Below are positions 24,480 to 32,668 of a stretch of 32,981 bases of DNA, piece by piece. Made by a program: the position numbers and the translations under genes. Origin of the DNA: Streptomyces sp. CoH27. GTDB lineage: Bacteria; Actinomycetota; Actinomycetes; Streptomycetales; Streptomycetaceae. The stretch lies in assembly GCF_020181035.1 (NCBI RefSeq), contig NZ_JAIQYY010000046.1:1-32981 (forward strand). Direction: 5' to 3'. The number at the start of each line of letters is the position of its first letter. Within the stretch, counting starts at the first letter, position 1. The notes beneath the pieces were generated by a model. That model had not been told where the DNA came from. It did not search any database and worked only from the letters and a program-made list of their open reading frames with translations.

Positions 24480-24496
24480 CGCCATACTCCAAGCGG
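24460..24496 (-). promoter_or_regulatory. 14-bp perfect hairpin with the PAP2 start codon in its loop
   Basis: Arms CCGCTTGGAGTATG (24460-24473 on the plus strand) and CATACTCCAAGCGG (24483-24496) are perfect inverted copies with a nine-base spacer. In the minus-strand mRNA the 5' arm contains the ribosome site TTGGAG and the loop GCGATGCGA carries the start codon. This would hold initiation closed unless melted. As DNA it could also be a repressor operator. Confidence 0.75.
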
Positions 24497-24547
24497 TGGC
24501 CGGGGCCTCGTGATGCTGCGGAAGGGGGAAGTGACGAGGAAGGAGGT

Positions 24548-24588
24548 CGGCCGCCCCGGAACAGGGGGGGGTGGTTCCGAGGCGGCCG
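24548..24588. promoter_or_regulatory. Long GC hairpin in the PAP2 leader
   Basis: Stem of 8 plus 6 pairs with one mismatch: CGGCCGCC (24548-24555) with GGCGGCCG (24581-24588), and CGGAAC (24557-24562) with GTTCCG (24574-24579). The loop is G-rich on the plus strand. It lies about 70-110 bases upstream of the PAP2 start. It could be a terminator or anti-terminator within the leader. Confidence 0.6.
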
Positions 24589-24713
24589 TCCGGATCGGAA
24601 CGTCGCGCGCCCCGGGGGGTTTGGGGCGGCGACCGTCCGATCGGTGAGGAGATCCCGGAGCCGTCAGGCGCCGGTTGTGTGCGCGAGGGCACGACCAGGC
24701 CGTAGCTGGGGAG

Positions 24714-24793
24714 GCCCCGGCCTGAGATCGCCCACAGTCCCCTGTGGGCGGGGTGTATCTCTCATCTGCGTAGAACCTACGGCAGGCCGGGGC
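24714..24793 (-). ncRNA. Candidate structured RNA: three-way junction in the gabT-PAP2 gap
   Basis: An 11-bp perfect closing stem pairs 24714-24724 (GCCCCGGCCTG) with 24783-24793 (CAGGCCGGGGC). Inside are a 9-bp hairpin (24729-24737 with 24742-24750), extendable by AGAT/ATCT (24725-24728 with 24757-24760), and a 5-bp hairpin (24769-24773 with 24777-24781). Read on the minus strand the 9-bp hairpin is capped by GGGA, a GNRA tetraloop, and one junction strand is CAGATGAG, which favours that strand. It would lie about 235-315 bases upstream of the PAP2 start, or about 90 bases after the gabT stop. I do not recognise a known riboswitch class. Strand and function are inferred. Confidence 0.5.
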
Positions 24794-24886
24794 GCTTGGG
24801 CAGACGGAATCGCGTCCCGCCATCCACCTCGCACACCTTCTTCACACCGCCTGCCGCAGGCCGCATCAGAGGGGCGAACGACGCGC

Positions 24887-26221
24887 TCAGATGCGCGCGA
24901 AGGCCTGCTCGATGATGTCGAGGCCCTCGTTCAGGAGGTCCTCACCGATGACCAGCGGGGGCAGGAAGCGCAGCACGTTGCCGTAGGTGCCGCAGGTGAG
25001 GACCAGCAGGCCCTCCTGGTGGCAGGCCTTGGCGAGCGCGGCGGTGGCCTCGGGGTTCGGCTCCTTGGTGGCGCGGTCCTTGACGAGCTCGATGGCGATC
25101 ATGGCACCGCGCCCCCGCACGTCGCCGATGATGTCGAACTTCTCGGCCATGGCGGTGAGGCGACCCTTCATGATCTCCTCGATGCGCTTGGCCTTGCCGT
25201 TGAGGTCCAGCTCCTTCATGGTCTCGATGGCACCGAGCGCACCGGCGCACGCGACCGGGTTACCGCCGTACGTACCACCCAGCCCACCGGCGTGCGCGGC
25301 GTCCATGATCTCGGCGCGCCCGGTGACGGCGGCGAGCGGCAGACCGCCGGCGATGCCCTTGGCGGTCGTGATGAGGTCCGGGACGATCCCCTCGTCCTCA
25401 CAGGCGAACCACTGGCCGGTCCGGCAGAAGCCGCTCTGGATCTCGTCGGCGACGAAGACGATGCCGTTGTCGTTGGCGAACTTCACGATCTCCGGCAGGA
25501 AGCCCTTGGCCGGCTCGATGAAGCCGCCCTCGCCGAGCACGGGCTCGATGATGATCGCGGCGACGTTGTCCGCACCGACCTGCTTCGTGATCTGGTCGAT
25601 GGCCTGCTTGGCGGCCTCGGGACCGGCGTTCTCCGGGCCGGTCGGCCAGCGGTACGCGTATGCGACCGGCACCCGGTACACCTCGGGCGCGAACGGCCCG
25701 AAGCCGTGCTTGTACGGCATGTTCTTGGCGGTCAGCGCCATCGTGAGGTTGGTCCGCCCGTGGTACCCGTGGTCGAACACGACGACGGCCTGGCGCTTGG
25801 TGTAGGCGCGGGCGATCTTGACGGCGTTCTCGACGGCCTCGGCGCCCGAGTTGAACAGCGCGGACTTCTTGGCGTGGTCACCGGGGGTCAGCTCGGCGAG
25901 CGCCTCGGCGACGGCGACGTACCCCTCGTACGGGGTGACCATGAAACAGGTGTGGGTGAAGTCGGCGAGCTGGGCGGCGGCACGCCGCACGACGGCCTCG
26001 GCGGAGGCGCCGACGGAGGTCACGGCGATACCGGACCCGAAGTCGATGAGCCGGTTGCCGTCGACGTCCTCGATGATCCCGCCACCGGCGCGGGCCGTGA
26101 AGACCGGCAGCACGGAGCCCACGCCCTGCGCGACCACGGCGGTGCGGCGGGCCTGCAGCTCCTGCGACTTCGGGCCGGGGATGGCGGTGACGACGCGGCG
26201 CTCCTGCGGAAGTGCGGTCAT
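24887..26221 (-). CDS. gabT: 4-aminobutyrate (GABA) transaminase
   Basis: A 444-residue class-III PLP aminotransferase of usual length. It moves the amino group of GABA to 2-oxoglutarate, giving succinate semialdehyde and glutamate. FNSGAEAVENAVKIAR (phosphate-binding part), DHGYHGRTNLTMALT, IIIEPVLGEGGF, VADEIQSGFCRTG (Asp for PLP N1) and TTAKGIAGG with Lys288 as the Schiff-base residue are all present. The ATG at 26221 follows AGGAG at six to seven bases. Its place near a polyamine operon and a succinate-semialdehyde-type dehydrogenase supports GABA rather than ornithine as substrate. It is divergent from the large ATPase gene at 26502, with a 280-base gap that holds both promoters. Confidence 0.93.
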   Translation of the reverse strand: MTALPQERRVVTAIPGPKSQELQARRTAVVAQGVGSVLPVFTARAGGGIIEDVDGNRLIDFGSGIAVTSVGASAEAVVRRAAAQLADFTHTCFMVTPYEGYVAVAEALAELTPGDHAKKSALFNSGAEAVENAVKIARAYTKRQAVVVFDHGYHGRTNLTMALTAKNMPYKHGFGPFAPEVYRVPVAYAYRWPTGPENAGPEAAKQAIDQITKQVGADNVAAIIIEPVLGEGGFIEPAKGFLPEIVKFANDNGIVFVADEIQSGFCRTGQWFACEDEGIVPDLITTAKGIAGGLPLAAVTGRAEIMDAAHAGGLGGTYGGNPVACAGALGAIETMKELDLNGKAKRIEEIMKGRLTAMAEKFDIIGDVRGRGAMIAIELVKDRATKEPNPEATAALAKACHQEGLLVLTCGTYGNVLRFLPPLVIGEDLLNEGLDIIEQAFARI

Positions 26222-26428
26222 GGGGGCTCCTGATGATCTTGCGTACGGTGCGGCCCGGCTCGTGGTGCGTTTTCGGCCGCTTACCTATCTTTCTTCGCAG
26301 GCTAGGGCCGGGAACCGGGGGTGGGCATGCTCCATGTGGGCGTTGTCGCCGTCGCCGCTTGTCCGCCGTGGACATAGCCGACCGGCGGTATCGCACCCGC
26401 CAACGGCGCCATGTCGGCCACGTAAGCG

Positions 26429-26457
26429 GTGAACTCCCCTTGCCGGGGCGTTAGATT
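26429..26457 (+). promoter_or_regulatory. Possible promoter of the membrane ATPase gene
   Basis: GTGAAC (26429-26434), 17 bases, TAGATT (26452-26457). The start of transcription would fall near 26464, shortly before the ATG at 26502. The -35 is a weak match. The rest of the 26222-26501 gap shows no gene; it should also hold the minus-strand gabT promoter. Confidence 0.35.
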
Positions 26458-26501
26458 GCTCGCTGACGGTGGACGGAACGGCTGGTCAGGGGGCAAGGGC
26501 G

Positions 26502-28952
26502 ATGGACAGCGACGGCACACGAGACGCACGCGGCACGCACGCGCATCCGGTACCGCGCCCGACAGCGCCTGCGGAGGGGGCCGGGGTGCCGCCACGGCCG
26601 ACCCGCGCGCCGGACGTGCCGCCCCCGGCCGCGCAGCCGTCGTACGACCCGCACACCGCGCAGCCGTCGTACGACCCGCACACCGCGCAGCCCCGCTCGC
26701 CCGTCGCCGAGTGGCTCGACCAGCCCCGGCCCGCCGTCGAGCCCGGCATCTGGCGGTACGGCTACCGTCCGCCGAAAGCCGCCCGCCCGGCACAGCGCCT
26801 GGCCCCCGTCACCATCGTCGGCTTCGTCGTCCCCCTGGCGGCGGGGCTGCTGCTGTGGTCACTGTGGCGGCACGGCAGCTTCCCCTATCAATGGACCGTC
26901 CTCAAGTTGCTCACCCCGGACGACTGGTGGTGGGGCGGCACCACGACGCCCAAGACGTTCAAGGGCGCCGAGGCCCTCACCGTCGCCGACGGCGTGGTCT
27001 TCGCGATCCTCGTCTACGTCATGGCCCGCCTGGGCAGCTGGTCCGACATCATCCGGCACGTCGTCACCCGCCGCGAGCAGCCGACCCGCGCCCTGATCGC
27101 CGCCCTGGGGGCGCTGATCGCGCTGGCCTTCGTCTTCCCGGGCGCGTTCGGCCTCGGCTGGAACGCCCTGCCCGTCCAGGATCCGCTGTTCTCGCTCATC
27201 GTCCTGATCACCGGCGACTACAGCGTGTTCGCGTCTCAGTGGCTCACGGACGGGCTGTACGCGCTCATCACCCTGCTGGTGCTGTGGCCGTTCGCCCGGA
27301 TCGGCGGCTGGTGGCCCCTCGCGAAGGCGGCGCTCGCCGCGCGCGCACGGGCCAAGGCGGGCGAGGCCGCACCGCAGGCCGTGGACCGGCGGCCGTCGCA
27401 GTGGCCCGAACTGAGGGAGGCCGGCCAGCACCAGGCCGCCGACCTGCTCGCCGCCGAAGTGCACGCCGGCCGGATGAACGACGTGGACTGCGCACGGGTC
27501 GGCCACATGTGGACCGTGGCCCGTGCCCGGGCCCGGATCTCCTCCTTCTCCGACACGGTCCTGCGCGAGGGCGGCGCCGCCTGGACCCACCCGTCCGGCC
27601 ACCGCGACCTGCCCGGCCGGAGTGCCCGGCACGACCTCGTCGCCGGGCAGGTCCGCATCGGGCAGTGGGTGACGGGGGAGCGCACCCCGCCCGGGTACGG
27701 CGGCGCGGGAGCCGCCCTCGCCCCGGACACCCTCGGCACCTCGCTGCTCGCCGTCGGACCGTCCGGCTCCGGCAAGACCCACCGGCTGATCCGGCCCGTC
27801 GTCGAGTCCCTCGGCCTGCAGGCGCTGACCGGACAGTGCGCCGTCGTCGCCGTCTGCGCGGCCGGCACCCCGCTCGGCCCCGACTCCGCCTATGACGTCG
27901 TCGTACGCCTCGGCGACCCCGCGTCCGTCCACGACCTCGACCCGTACGCGGAGTCCGAGGACCCCGACGAGGCGGCCGCCTTCCTGGCCGAGGCGCTCGT
28001 CGGTGACCTCGACACCGTGAGCGGACAGCGGGCGGCCACCGCGCTCGCCCAGCTCCTCGGCCCCCACCGGGCGGCGTACGGACGCTTTCCGACCCTGCCC
28101 GCGCTGCGGGAGCTCCTCGAAGGCGAGCCGTCCGCCCTGGCGGCGCTCCGAGCGGCGCTCGCGGGGGACGAGCACACCGCCATGCGCCGCGAACTCGATG
28201 CGCGTGCCCGGCAGTCGGGCAGCACCGGCGACCCCGCCCCCGTGCTGGCCGACCGGCTCGCCGCGCTGGACCGGCCGGCGTTCGCCGAGTTCTTCGGCGC
28301 GGACGGTGCCGGTGCCCGGCCGTTCTCGCTGCGCGCCGTGGCCCACCATCCGCTGCGGGTCCGTGTCGACCTGCCCGAGCGCGGTCACGAGGAGGCGTCA
28401 TGGATCGTCACCCGGCTGGTGCTGGCCCAGTTCGGCGCCCTGGCGCTGACCGGCGAACGGACCCACTTCGTCTGCCTCGTCCTGGACGACGCCACCGGCG
28501 CGGTGACGACCGAGTCCCTGCGCCGCATCCCGCGGCTGCGCTCCCGCAACGCGGGCGTCGTGCTGGCCCTGCGCACGATCGGTGACGTCCCCGAGGCGCT
28601 CCATGGGCCGCTGTACGCGGCCGTCGGCTGCCGGATGGCGTTCTCCGGGGTGGCCACGTGGGACGGCGGCAGGTTCGCGGACGCCTGGGGCACCGAGTGG
28701 GTGGAGACCCGGGACGTGGCCCGGCACACGGTCTTCGCCGACCAGCCCATGACGCGCGCGATCCATGCCCTGCGCAAGCTGGTCACCGGCAAGGCGGTGA
28801 CCACCGAGGCCGTCACCGTCCGCCAGGTGGAGCGGGCGCGGTGGTCCGCTTCCGAGTTGGCTCATGGGGTGCCCGCGGGGCATGCGGTGCTGTCGTTGAC
28901 CAGTGTGCGGGGGGAGCACGCGCCGCCGTTGCTGGTCGATCTGCGGGGGTGA
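26502..28952 (+). CDS. Membrane-anchored ATPase (FtsK/VirD4-like ATP-binding protein)
   Basis: An 816-residue protein. The N-terminus (1-75) is disordered and Pro-rich, with a repeated AQPSYDPHT unit. About four membrane segments follow at about 105-125, 165-180, 200-225 and 240-262. The cytoplasmic part has Walker A GPSGSGKTH (419-427), and a later LVLDDATGA segment may act as Walker B. Overall it resembles type IV coupling or FtsK-like ATPases, but no relaxase, TraA/Tra genes or other secretion parts are adjacent. The ATG at 26502 has AGGGGG upstream; a GTG at 26469 is possible. Many streptomycetes carry such a single chromosomal 'ATP/GTP-binding protein', whose role is unknown to me. It might move DNA or protein across the membrane. 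It is confident as a gene, tentative as to role. Confidence 0.8.
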   Translation: MDSDGTRDARGTHAHPVPRPTAPAEGAGVPPRPTRAPDVPPPAAQPSYDPHTAQPSYDPHTAQPRSPVAEWLDQPRPAVEPGIWRYGYRPPKAARPAQRLAPVTIVGFVVPLAAGLLLWSLWRHGSFPYQWTVLKLLTPDDWWWGGTTTPKTFKGAEALTVADGVVFAILVYVMARLGSWSDIIRHVVTRREQPTRALIAALGALIALAFVFPGAFGLGWNALPVQDPLFSLIVLITGDYSVFASQWLTDGLYALITLLVLWPFARIGGWWPLAKAALAARARAKAGEAAPQAVDRRPSQWPELREAGQHQAADLLAAEVHAGRMNDVDCARVGHMWTVARARARISSFSDTVLREGGAAWTHPSGHRDLPGRSARHDLVAGQVRIGQWVTGERTPPGYGGAGAALAPDTLGTSLLAVGPSGSGKTHRLIRPVVESLGLQALTGQCAVVAVCAAGTPLGPDSAYDVVVRLGDPASVHDLDPYAESEDPDEAAAFLAEALVGDLDTVSGQRAATALAQLLGPHRAAYGRFPTLPALRELLEGEPSALAALRAALAGDEHTAMRRELDARARQSGSTGDPAPVLADRLAALDRPAFAEFFGADGAGARPFSLRAVAHHPLRVRVDLPERGHEEASWIVTRLVLAQFGALALTGERTHFVCLVLDDATGAVTTESLRRIPRLRSRNAGVVLALRTIGDVPEALHGPLYAAVGCRMAFSGVATWDGGRFADAWGTEWVETRDVARHTVFADQPMTRAIHALRKLVTGKAVTTEAVTVRQVERARWSASELAHGVPAGHAVLSLTSVRGEHAPPLLVDLRG
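26631..26692. repeat. 27-bp tandem repeat inside the ATPase gene
   Basis: Two identical 27-bp units (26631-26657 and 26658-26684) encode AQPSYDPHT twice, followed by the first eight bases of a third. The unit keeps the frame, so copy number can vary in the disordered N-terminus. Confidence 0.9.
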
Positions 28953-29007
28953 GGAGGGGGGCGGGCGATCGTACGGTGAGGCAGAATCGGGATAGGTCGT
29001 TCATACA

Positions 29008-29031
29008 GTGCGGCCAAAAGATCAGCCGCAC
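29008..29031. promoter_or_regulatory. Inverted repeat upstream of the PucR-family gene
   Basis: Perfect 7-bp arms GTGCGGC (29008-29014) and GCCGCAC (29025-29031) flank a ten-base AT-richer spacer, 46-69 bases before the ATG at 29077. This is a plausible autoregulatory operator or an mRNA hairpin of the PucR gene. Confidence 0.4.
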
Positions 29032-29076
29032 GCGTGACACCGTGATCGGCGGATGCCTCCTCACCGTGAAGGTCCC

Positions 29077-30705
29077 ATGCCCCCCACCCTCGCCTCGCTC
29101 GTCCACCACTCCGCGCTCAAACTGACCGTGCGCGCGGGCGAGGACCACCTCGACGTTCCCGTCCGCTGGGCGCACGTCAGTGAGCTGGCCGACCCTGTGC
29201 CGTACATGGAGGGCGGCGAGCTGCTGCTGATCACCGCGCTCAAGCTGGACGCGGAGGATCCGCAGGCCATGCGGCGGTATGTGAAGCGGCTGGCCGGGGC
29301 GGGGGTCGTGGGGCTCGGGTTCGCCGTGGGGGTGAATTACGAGGAGATTCCCGAGGCGCTCGTCGACGCCGCCCGGGAGGAGGGGCTGCCGTTGCTGGAG
29401 GTGCCTCGCCGTACCCCCTTCCTCGCCATCAGCAAGGCCGTCTCCGCCGCCATCGCCGCCGATCAGTACCGCGCCGTCACGGCAGGGTTCGCGGCGCAGC
29501 GTGAGCTGACCAAGCAGGCCCTGAACGCCGGGCCCGAGGGGGTGCTCGGGGCGCTCGCCGCGCAGGTCGACGGCTGGGCGGCCCTGTACGACGCCTCCGG
29601 TGCCGTCGTCGCCGCCGCGCCGGAGTGGGCGGGGCGGCGGGCCGCGCGGCTCACCGCCGAGGTCGAACGGCTGCGGGAGCGGCCCGCTCCGGCATCGGCG
29701 GTCGTCGGCGGACCCGAGCACGAGGACCGGGTCGAGCTGCACTCCCTCGGGACGGGCCGGCGGCCCCGCGCCGCGCTCGCCGTCGGCACCGCCGCTGCAC
29801 CCGGCACCGCTGAGCGCTACGCCGTGCACTCCGCCATCGCCCTGCTCACCCTGACCACCGAACGCTCCCGCTCCCTCCACGCGGCCGAACAGCGCGTCGG
29901 TACGGCGGTGCTGCGCATGCTGCTCGCCGGCGAGCCCGACCACGCCCGCGCCGTCGCCGGTGACCTGTACGGCGGGCTGCTCGACGCGCCGTTCCGGATG
30001 ATCGTCGCCGAGTCCGCGTCCGGTACGGCCGTGCGGGCGCACGCCCCCGCACGTTCGGCGGGTGCCAGCGCCGACCTGGGCGGCGATCCGCTCGGCGGGC
30101 TCACGGAGAGCGTGGAGTCCGCCGCCGCCCGCTCCGGCGAGGCCGTGCTGGTCGTGCCCGAGGGGGAGCGGCTGGTGGTGCTCGCCGCCGACGGGGGAGC
30201 GGCGGTGGCCGCCTGCACCCGGTACGCGGCGGCGCTGGAGGCGGCGCGGGCGGTGCCCGAGCAGGCCGGGGGCGAGGAGGAGGAACTCGTCGTCGGACTG
30301 TCGGCGCCGGCCGGGCCGATCGCCGCGGCGGCCGCCTACAAGCAGGCCGAGCAGGCGCTGTCGGTGGCGCGGCGGCGGAGACGGGTGCTGGTGGAGCATG
30401 AGCGGCTCGCCGCCGGGTCGGTGCTGCCGCTGCTGGCCGACGACGCGGTGAAGGCGTTCGCCGACGGGCTGCTGCGGGCTCTGCACGAGCACGATGCGAC
30501 AGGGCGCGGGGACCTGGTCGCCTCGCTGCGGGCATGGCTGTCCCGGCACGGGCAGTGGGACGCGGCCGCGGCGGACCTGGGGGTGCACCGGCACACCCTG
30601 CGGTACCGGATGCGGCGGGTCGAGGAGATCCTCGGGCGGTCGCTGGACGATCCGGATGTGCGGATGGAGCTGTGGCTCGCCCTCAAGGCGACGTCGGCGG
30701 AGTGA
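29077..30705 (+). CDS. PucR-family transcriptional regulator
   Basis: A 542-residue regulator with an N-terminal PucR domain (about 5-125; VRWAHVSELADPVPYMEGGELLLITALKL is its core, here quoted only in part as WAHVSELADP) and a middle variable part. The C-terminal helix-turn-helix of the PucR/CdaR type (about 485-535) reads AAADLGVHRHTLRYRMRRVE and then LGRSLDDPD. PucR proteins control catabolism of purines, amines and related compounds, with the effector usually bound by the N-terminal domain. The ATG at 29077 is preceded by GAAGG at short spacing; an ATG eight codons upstream has no ribosome site. It lies between gabT and the succinate-semialdehyde-type dehydrogenase, so control of GABA or polyamine use is likely but inferred. 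Confidence 0.88.
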   Translation: MPPTLASLVHHSALKLTVRAGEDHLDVPVRWAHVSELADPVPYMEGGELLLITALKLDAEDPQAMRRYVKRLAGAGVVGLGFAVGVNYEEIPEALVDAAREEGLPLLEVPRRTPFLAISKAVSAAIAADQYRAVTAGFAAQRELTKQALNAGPEGVLGALAAQVDGWAALYDASGAVVAAAPEWAGRRAARLTAEVERLRERPAPASAVVGGPEHEDRVELHSLGTGRRPRAALAVGTAAAPGTAERYAVHSAIALLTLTTERSRSLHAAEQRVGTAVLRMLLAGEPDHARAVAGDLYGGLLDAPFRMIVAESASGTAVRAHAPARSAGASADLGGDPLGGLTESVESAAARSGEAVLVVPEGERLVVLAADGGAAVAACTRYAAALEAARAVPEQAGGEEEELVVGLSAPAGPIAAAAAYKQAEQALSVARRRRRVLVEHERLAAGSVLPLLADDAVKAFADGLLRALHEHDATGRGDLVASLRAWLSRHGQWDAAAADLGVHRHTLRYRMRRVEEILGRSLDDPDVRMELWLALKATSAE

Positions 30706-30770
30706 GCGCAGTGTGACCGCTCAGCAGGCGGGGTGAAGTCCACTGCGGTTCGGCGGAGCTCCGAAGGGAC

Positions 30771-30804
30771 GCGGGGCTGTGTCGACATGCGGCTCCGCTG
30801 CGCT
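30771..30804. repeat. Common Streptomyces intergenic repeat fragment
   Basis: GCGGGGCTGTGTCGACATGC, then GGCTCCGCTGCGCT. From memory this 'GGGCTGTGTCGACATGCGGC' segment recurs between genes in many streptomycete genomes. Here it directly abuts a run of ten G (30805-30814) and the truncated MFS gene, so it may mark the edge of a deletion. Confidence 0.4.
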
Positions 30805-30812
30805 GGGGGGGG

Positions 30813-31067
30813 GGCACCTACCTGCTCGGCCGTATGAACGCCACCTTCCGCTTCCTGCTGACCGGTGCGCTCGCCGCCGGCTCCGCCCTCGGCGGTCTCG
30901 TCGGCCAGTTCGCGGGCGTGCGTACGGCGGTGTGGGCGGGCGCGCTGTGCGTGACAGGAGCTTTCCTGCCCGTCTTCTGCTCACCGGTGCGGGCCTTGCG
31001 GGCCCTGCCCCCGGCCGCCACGGCACCGACGGCCGGCCGAACCGTGCGCGCGCACCCTCCCGGGTGA
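30813..31067 (+). pseudogene. 3' remnant of an MFS transporter gene
   Basis: The frame from GTYLLGRMNATFRFLL at 30813 through GALAAGSALGGLVGQFAGVR, then AVWAGALCVTGAFLPVFCSP and VRALRALP, looks like the last two membrane helices of a major facilitator exporter. The phrase LGRMNATFRF normally follows a long upstream transporter sequence, which is missing here. The reading frame before it is a G-run and a non-coding repeat. An ATG at 30834 lies within the remnant, and could be called as a 77-residue gene, but there is no ribosome site upstream. I read it as a decayed fragment left after a deletion. Family identification is by memory of the motif. Confidence 0.65.
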
Positions 31068-31197
31068 CCGCGCCATTACGGAGTACCCCTCACTCCGACT
31101 GCTACGACTCGGACAAACGACCCCCGGGCGCCCCCGTCCTACCGTGGACCACGAAAGCCAGCACACCTCCGACATGGAAGGGCCGGGACTCGGACTT

Positions 31198-32643
31198 ATG
31201 ACTTCCACCCACGCCTTCTGGCTCGCCGGCCGCCAGGTCACCGGCGAGGACACCTTCGACGTCACCTCCCCGTGGGACGGCCGGCTCGTCGGCACCGTCA
31301 GCGTGCCGACCGAGGCCCAGGTCGAGGAGGCCGTGGCCGCCGCGTACGCGGTGCGGGACGAGTTCGCCGCCACCCCGGCCCACGTGCGCGCCGCCGCCCT
31401 CGACCACGTCAGCAAGCGGCTGGCCGAGCGCGCCGAGGAGATCGCCCAGCTGATCTCCGCCGAGAACGGCAAGCCCATCAAGTGGGCCCGGGGCGAGGTC
31501 GGCCGTGCCGTGTCCGTGTTCCGGTTCGCCGCCGAGGAGGCCCGGCGGTTCAACGGCGGTGAGGCCCAGCGGCTCGACACCGACGCCGGCGGCCAGGGGC
31601 GCCTCGCGCTGACCCGCCGCTTCCCGAGGGGCGTCGTGCTCGGCATCGCGCCGTTCAACTTCCCGCTGAACCTGTGCGCCCACAAGGTGGCCCCCGCGAT
31701 CGCCGTCGGCGCGCCCATCATTCTGAAGCCGGCGCCCGCCACCCCGCTCTCCGGCCTGATCCTGGGCGAGCTGCTGGCCGAGACCGACCTGCCGGCCGGT
31801 TCCTGGTCGGTCCTCCCGGTGTCCAACGACCGCATGCCCGCCCTGGTCCAGGACGAGCGCCTGCCGGTGATCTCCTTCACCGGTTCCGACAAGGTCGGCT
31901 ACGCGATCATGGACTCGGTGCCGCGCAAGCACTGCACGCTGGAGCTCGGCGGCAACGGCGCGGCCGTCGTCCTCGCCGACTTCGCGAGCGACGAGGACCT
32001 GGACTGGGCCGCGTCCCGCATCGCGACCTTCTCCAACTACCAGGGCGGCCAGTCCTGCATCTCCGTGCAGCGCGTGATCGCCGACGCGTCGGTGTACGAC
32101 CGGCTGCTGCCGCGCATCGTCGCCGCCGTCGAGGCCCAGGTCACCGGTGACCCGTCCGACGCCAGGACGGACGTCGGCCCGCTGGTCAGCGAGGACGCGG
32201 CCAAGCGCGTGGAGGCCTGGGTGAAGGAGGCGGTCGAGGCCGGCGCCACGCTGCGCACCGGCGGCGACCGCGACGGTGCCTCCTACGCGCCGACCGTCCT
32301 CACCGACGTACCGGCGGACGTGACCATCGCCTGCGAGGAGGTCTTCGGGCCCGTCCTCACCATGCAGAAGGCCGACGGCGAGGCCGCGGCGTTCGCCGCG
32401 GTCAACTCCTCCAAGTACGGCCTCCAGGCAGGCGTGTTCACCCACGACCTGCAGGTCGCCTTCCGCGCCCACCGCGCCCTTGAGGTCGGCGGCGTGGTGA
32501 TCGGCGACGTCCCGTCCTACCGCGCCGACCAGATGCCGTACGGCGGCGCCAAGCAGTCCGGCGTGGGCCGCGAAGGCGTGCGGTTCGCGATGGAGGACTA
32601 CACCTACGAGCGCGTACTGGTTCTCACCGGTCTCGCGCTCTGA
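31198..32643 (+). CDS. gabD: Aldehyde dehydrogenase, likely succinate-semialdehyde dehydrogenase
   Basis: A 481-residue NAD(P)-dependent aldehyde dehydrogenase of usual length. APFNFPLNLCAHKVAPAI, KPAPATPLSG, FTGSDKVGY, LELGGNG with Glu249, and YQGGQSC with catalytic Cys287 are all present, as is the C-terminal GVGREGVRFAMEDYT. In context it would oxidise succinate semialdehyde from GabT to succinate, completing GABA use. The sequence class (NYQGGQSC) is shared with other bacterial ALDHs, including phosphonoacetaldehyde and lactaldehyde types, so the name rests partly on neighbours. The ATG at 31198 gives MTSTHAFWLAGRQ; the frame is open upstream but has poor ribosome sites. A strong terminator follows 26 bases after the stop. 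Confidence 0.85.
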   Translation: MTSTHAFWLAGRQVTGEDTFDVTSPWDGRLVGTVSVPTEAQVEEAVAAAYAVRDEFAATPAHVRAAALDHVSKRLAERAEEIAQLISAENGKPIKWARGEVGRAVSVFRFAAEEARRFNGGEAQRLDTDAGGQGRLALTRRFPRGVVLGIAPFNFPLNLCAHKVAPAIAVGAPIILKPAPATPLSGLILGELLAETDLPAGSWSVLPVSNDRMPALVQDERLPVISFTGSDKVGYAIMDSVPRKHCTLELGGNGAAVVLADFASDEDLDWAASRIATFSNYQGGQSCISVQRVIADASVYDRLLPRIVAAVEAQVTGDPSDARTDVGPLVSEDAAKRVEAWVKEAVEAGATLRTGGDRDGASYAPTVLTDVPADVTIACEEVFGPVLTMQKADGEAAAFAAVNSSKYGLQAGVFTHDLQVAFRAHRALEVGGVVIGDVPSYRADQMPYGGAKQSGVGREGVRFAMEDYTYERVLVLTGLAL

Positions 32644-32668
32644 CCTGCCACGGACAGGTCGGAAACAG

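Larger units (their letters stand above)
24480..24886. other. Gene-free structured gap between PAP2 gene and gabT
   Basis: About 400 bases without a convincing gene. It holds three strong foldable elements described separately (24460-24496, 24548-24588, 24714-24793). A small hairpin GCCTG-CCG-CAGGC (24851-24863) close to the gabT stop may end gabT transcription. A G-run (eight G, 24564-24571) and a CCCCGGGGGG tract also occur. Confidence 0.6.

Noticed and set aside
24714..24793. TPP riboswitch
   Set aside because: A CTGAGA string is present on the plus strand, but the second TPP signature (GAACCTGATC-type) and the required helices are missing.
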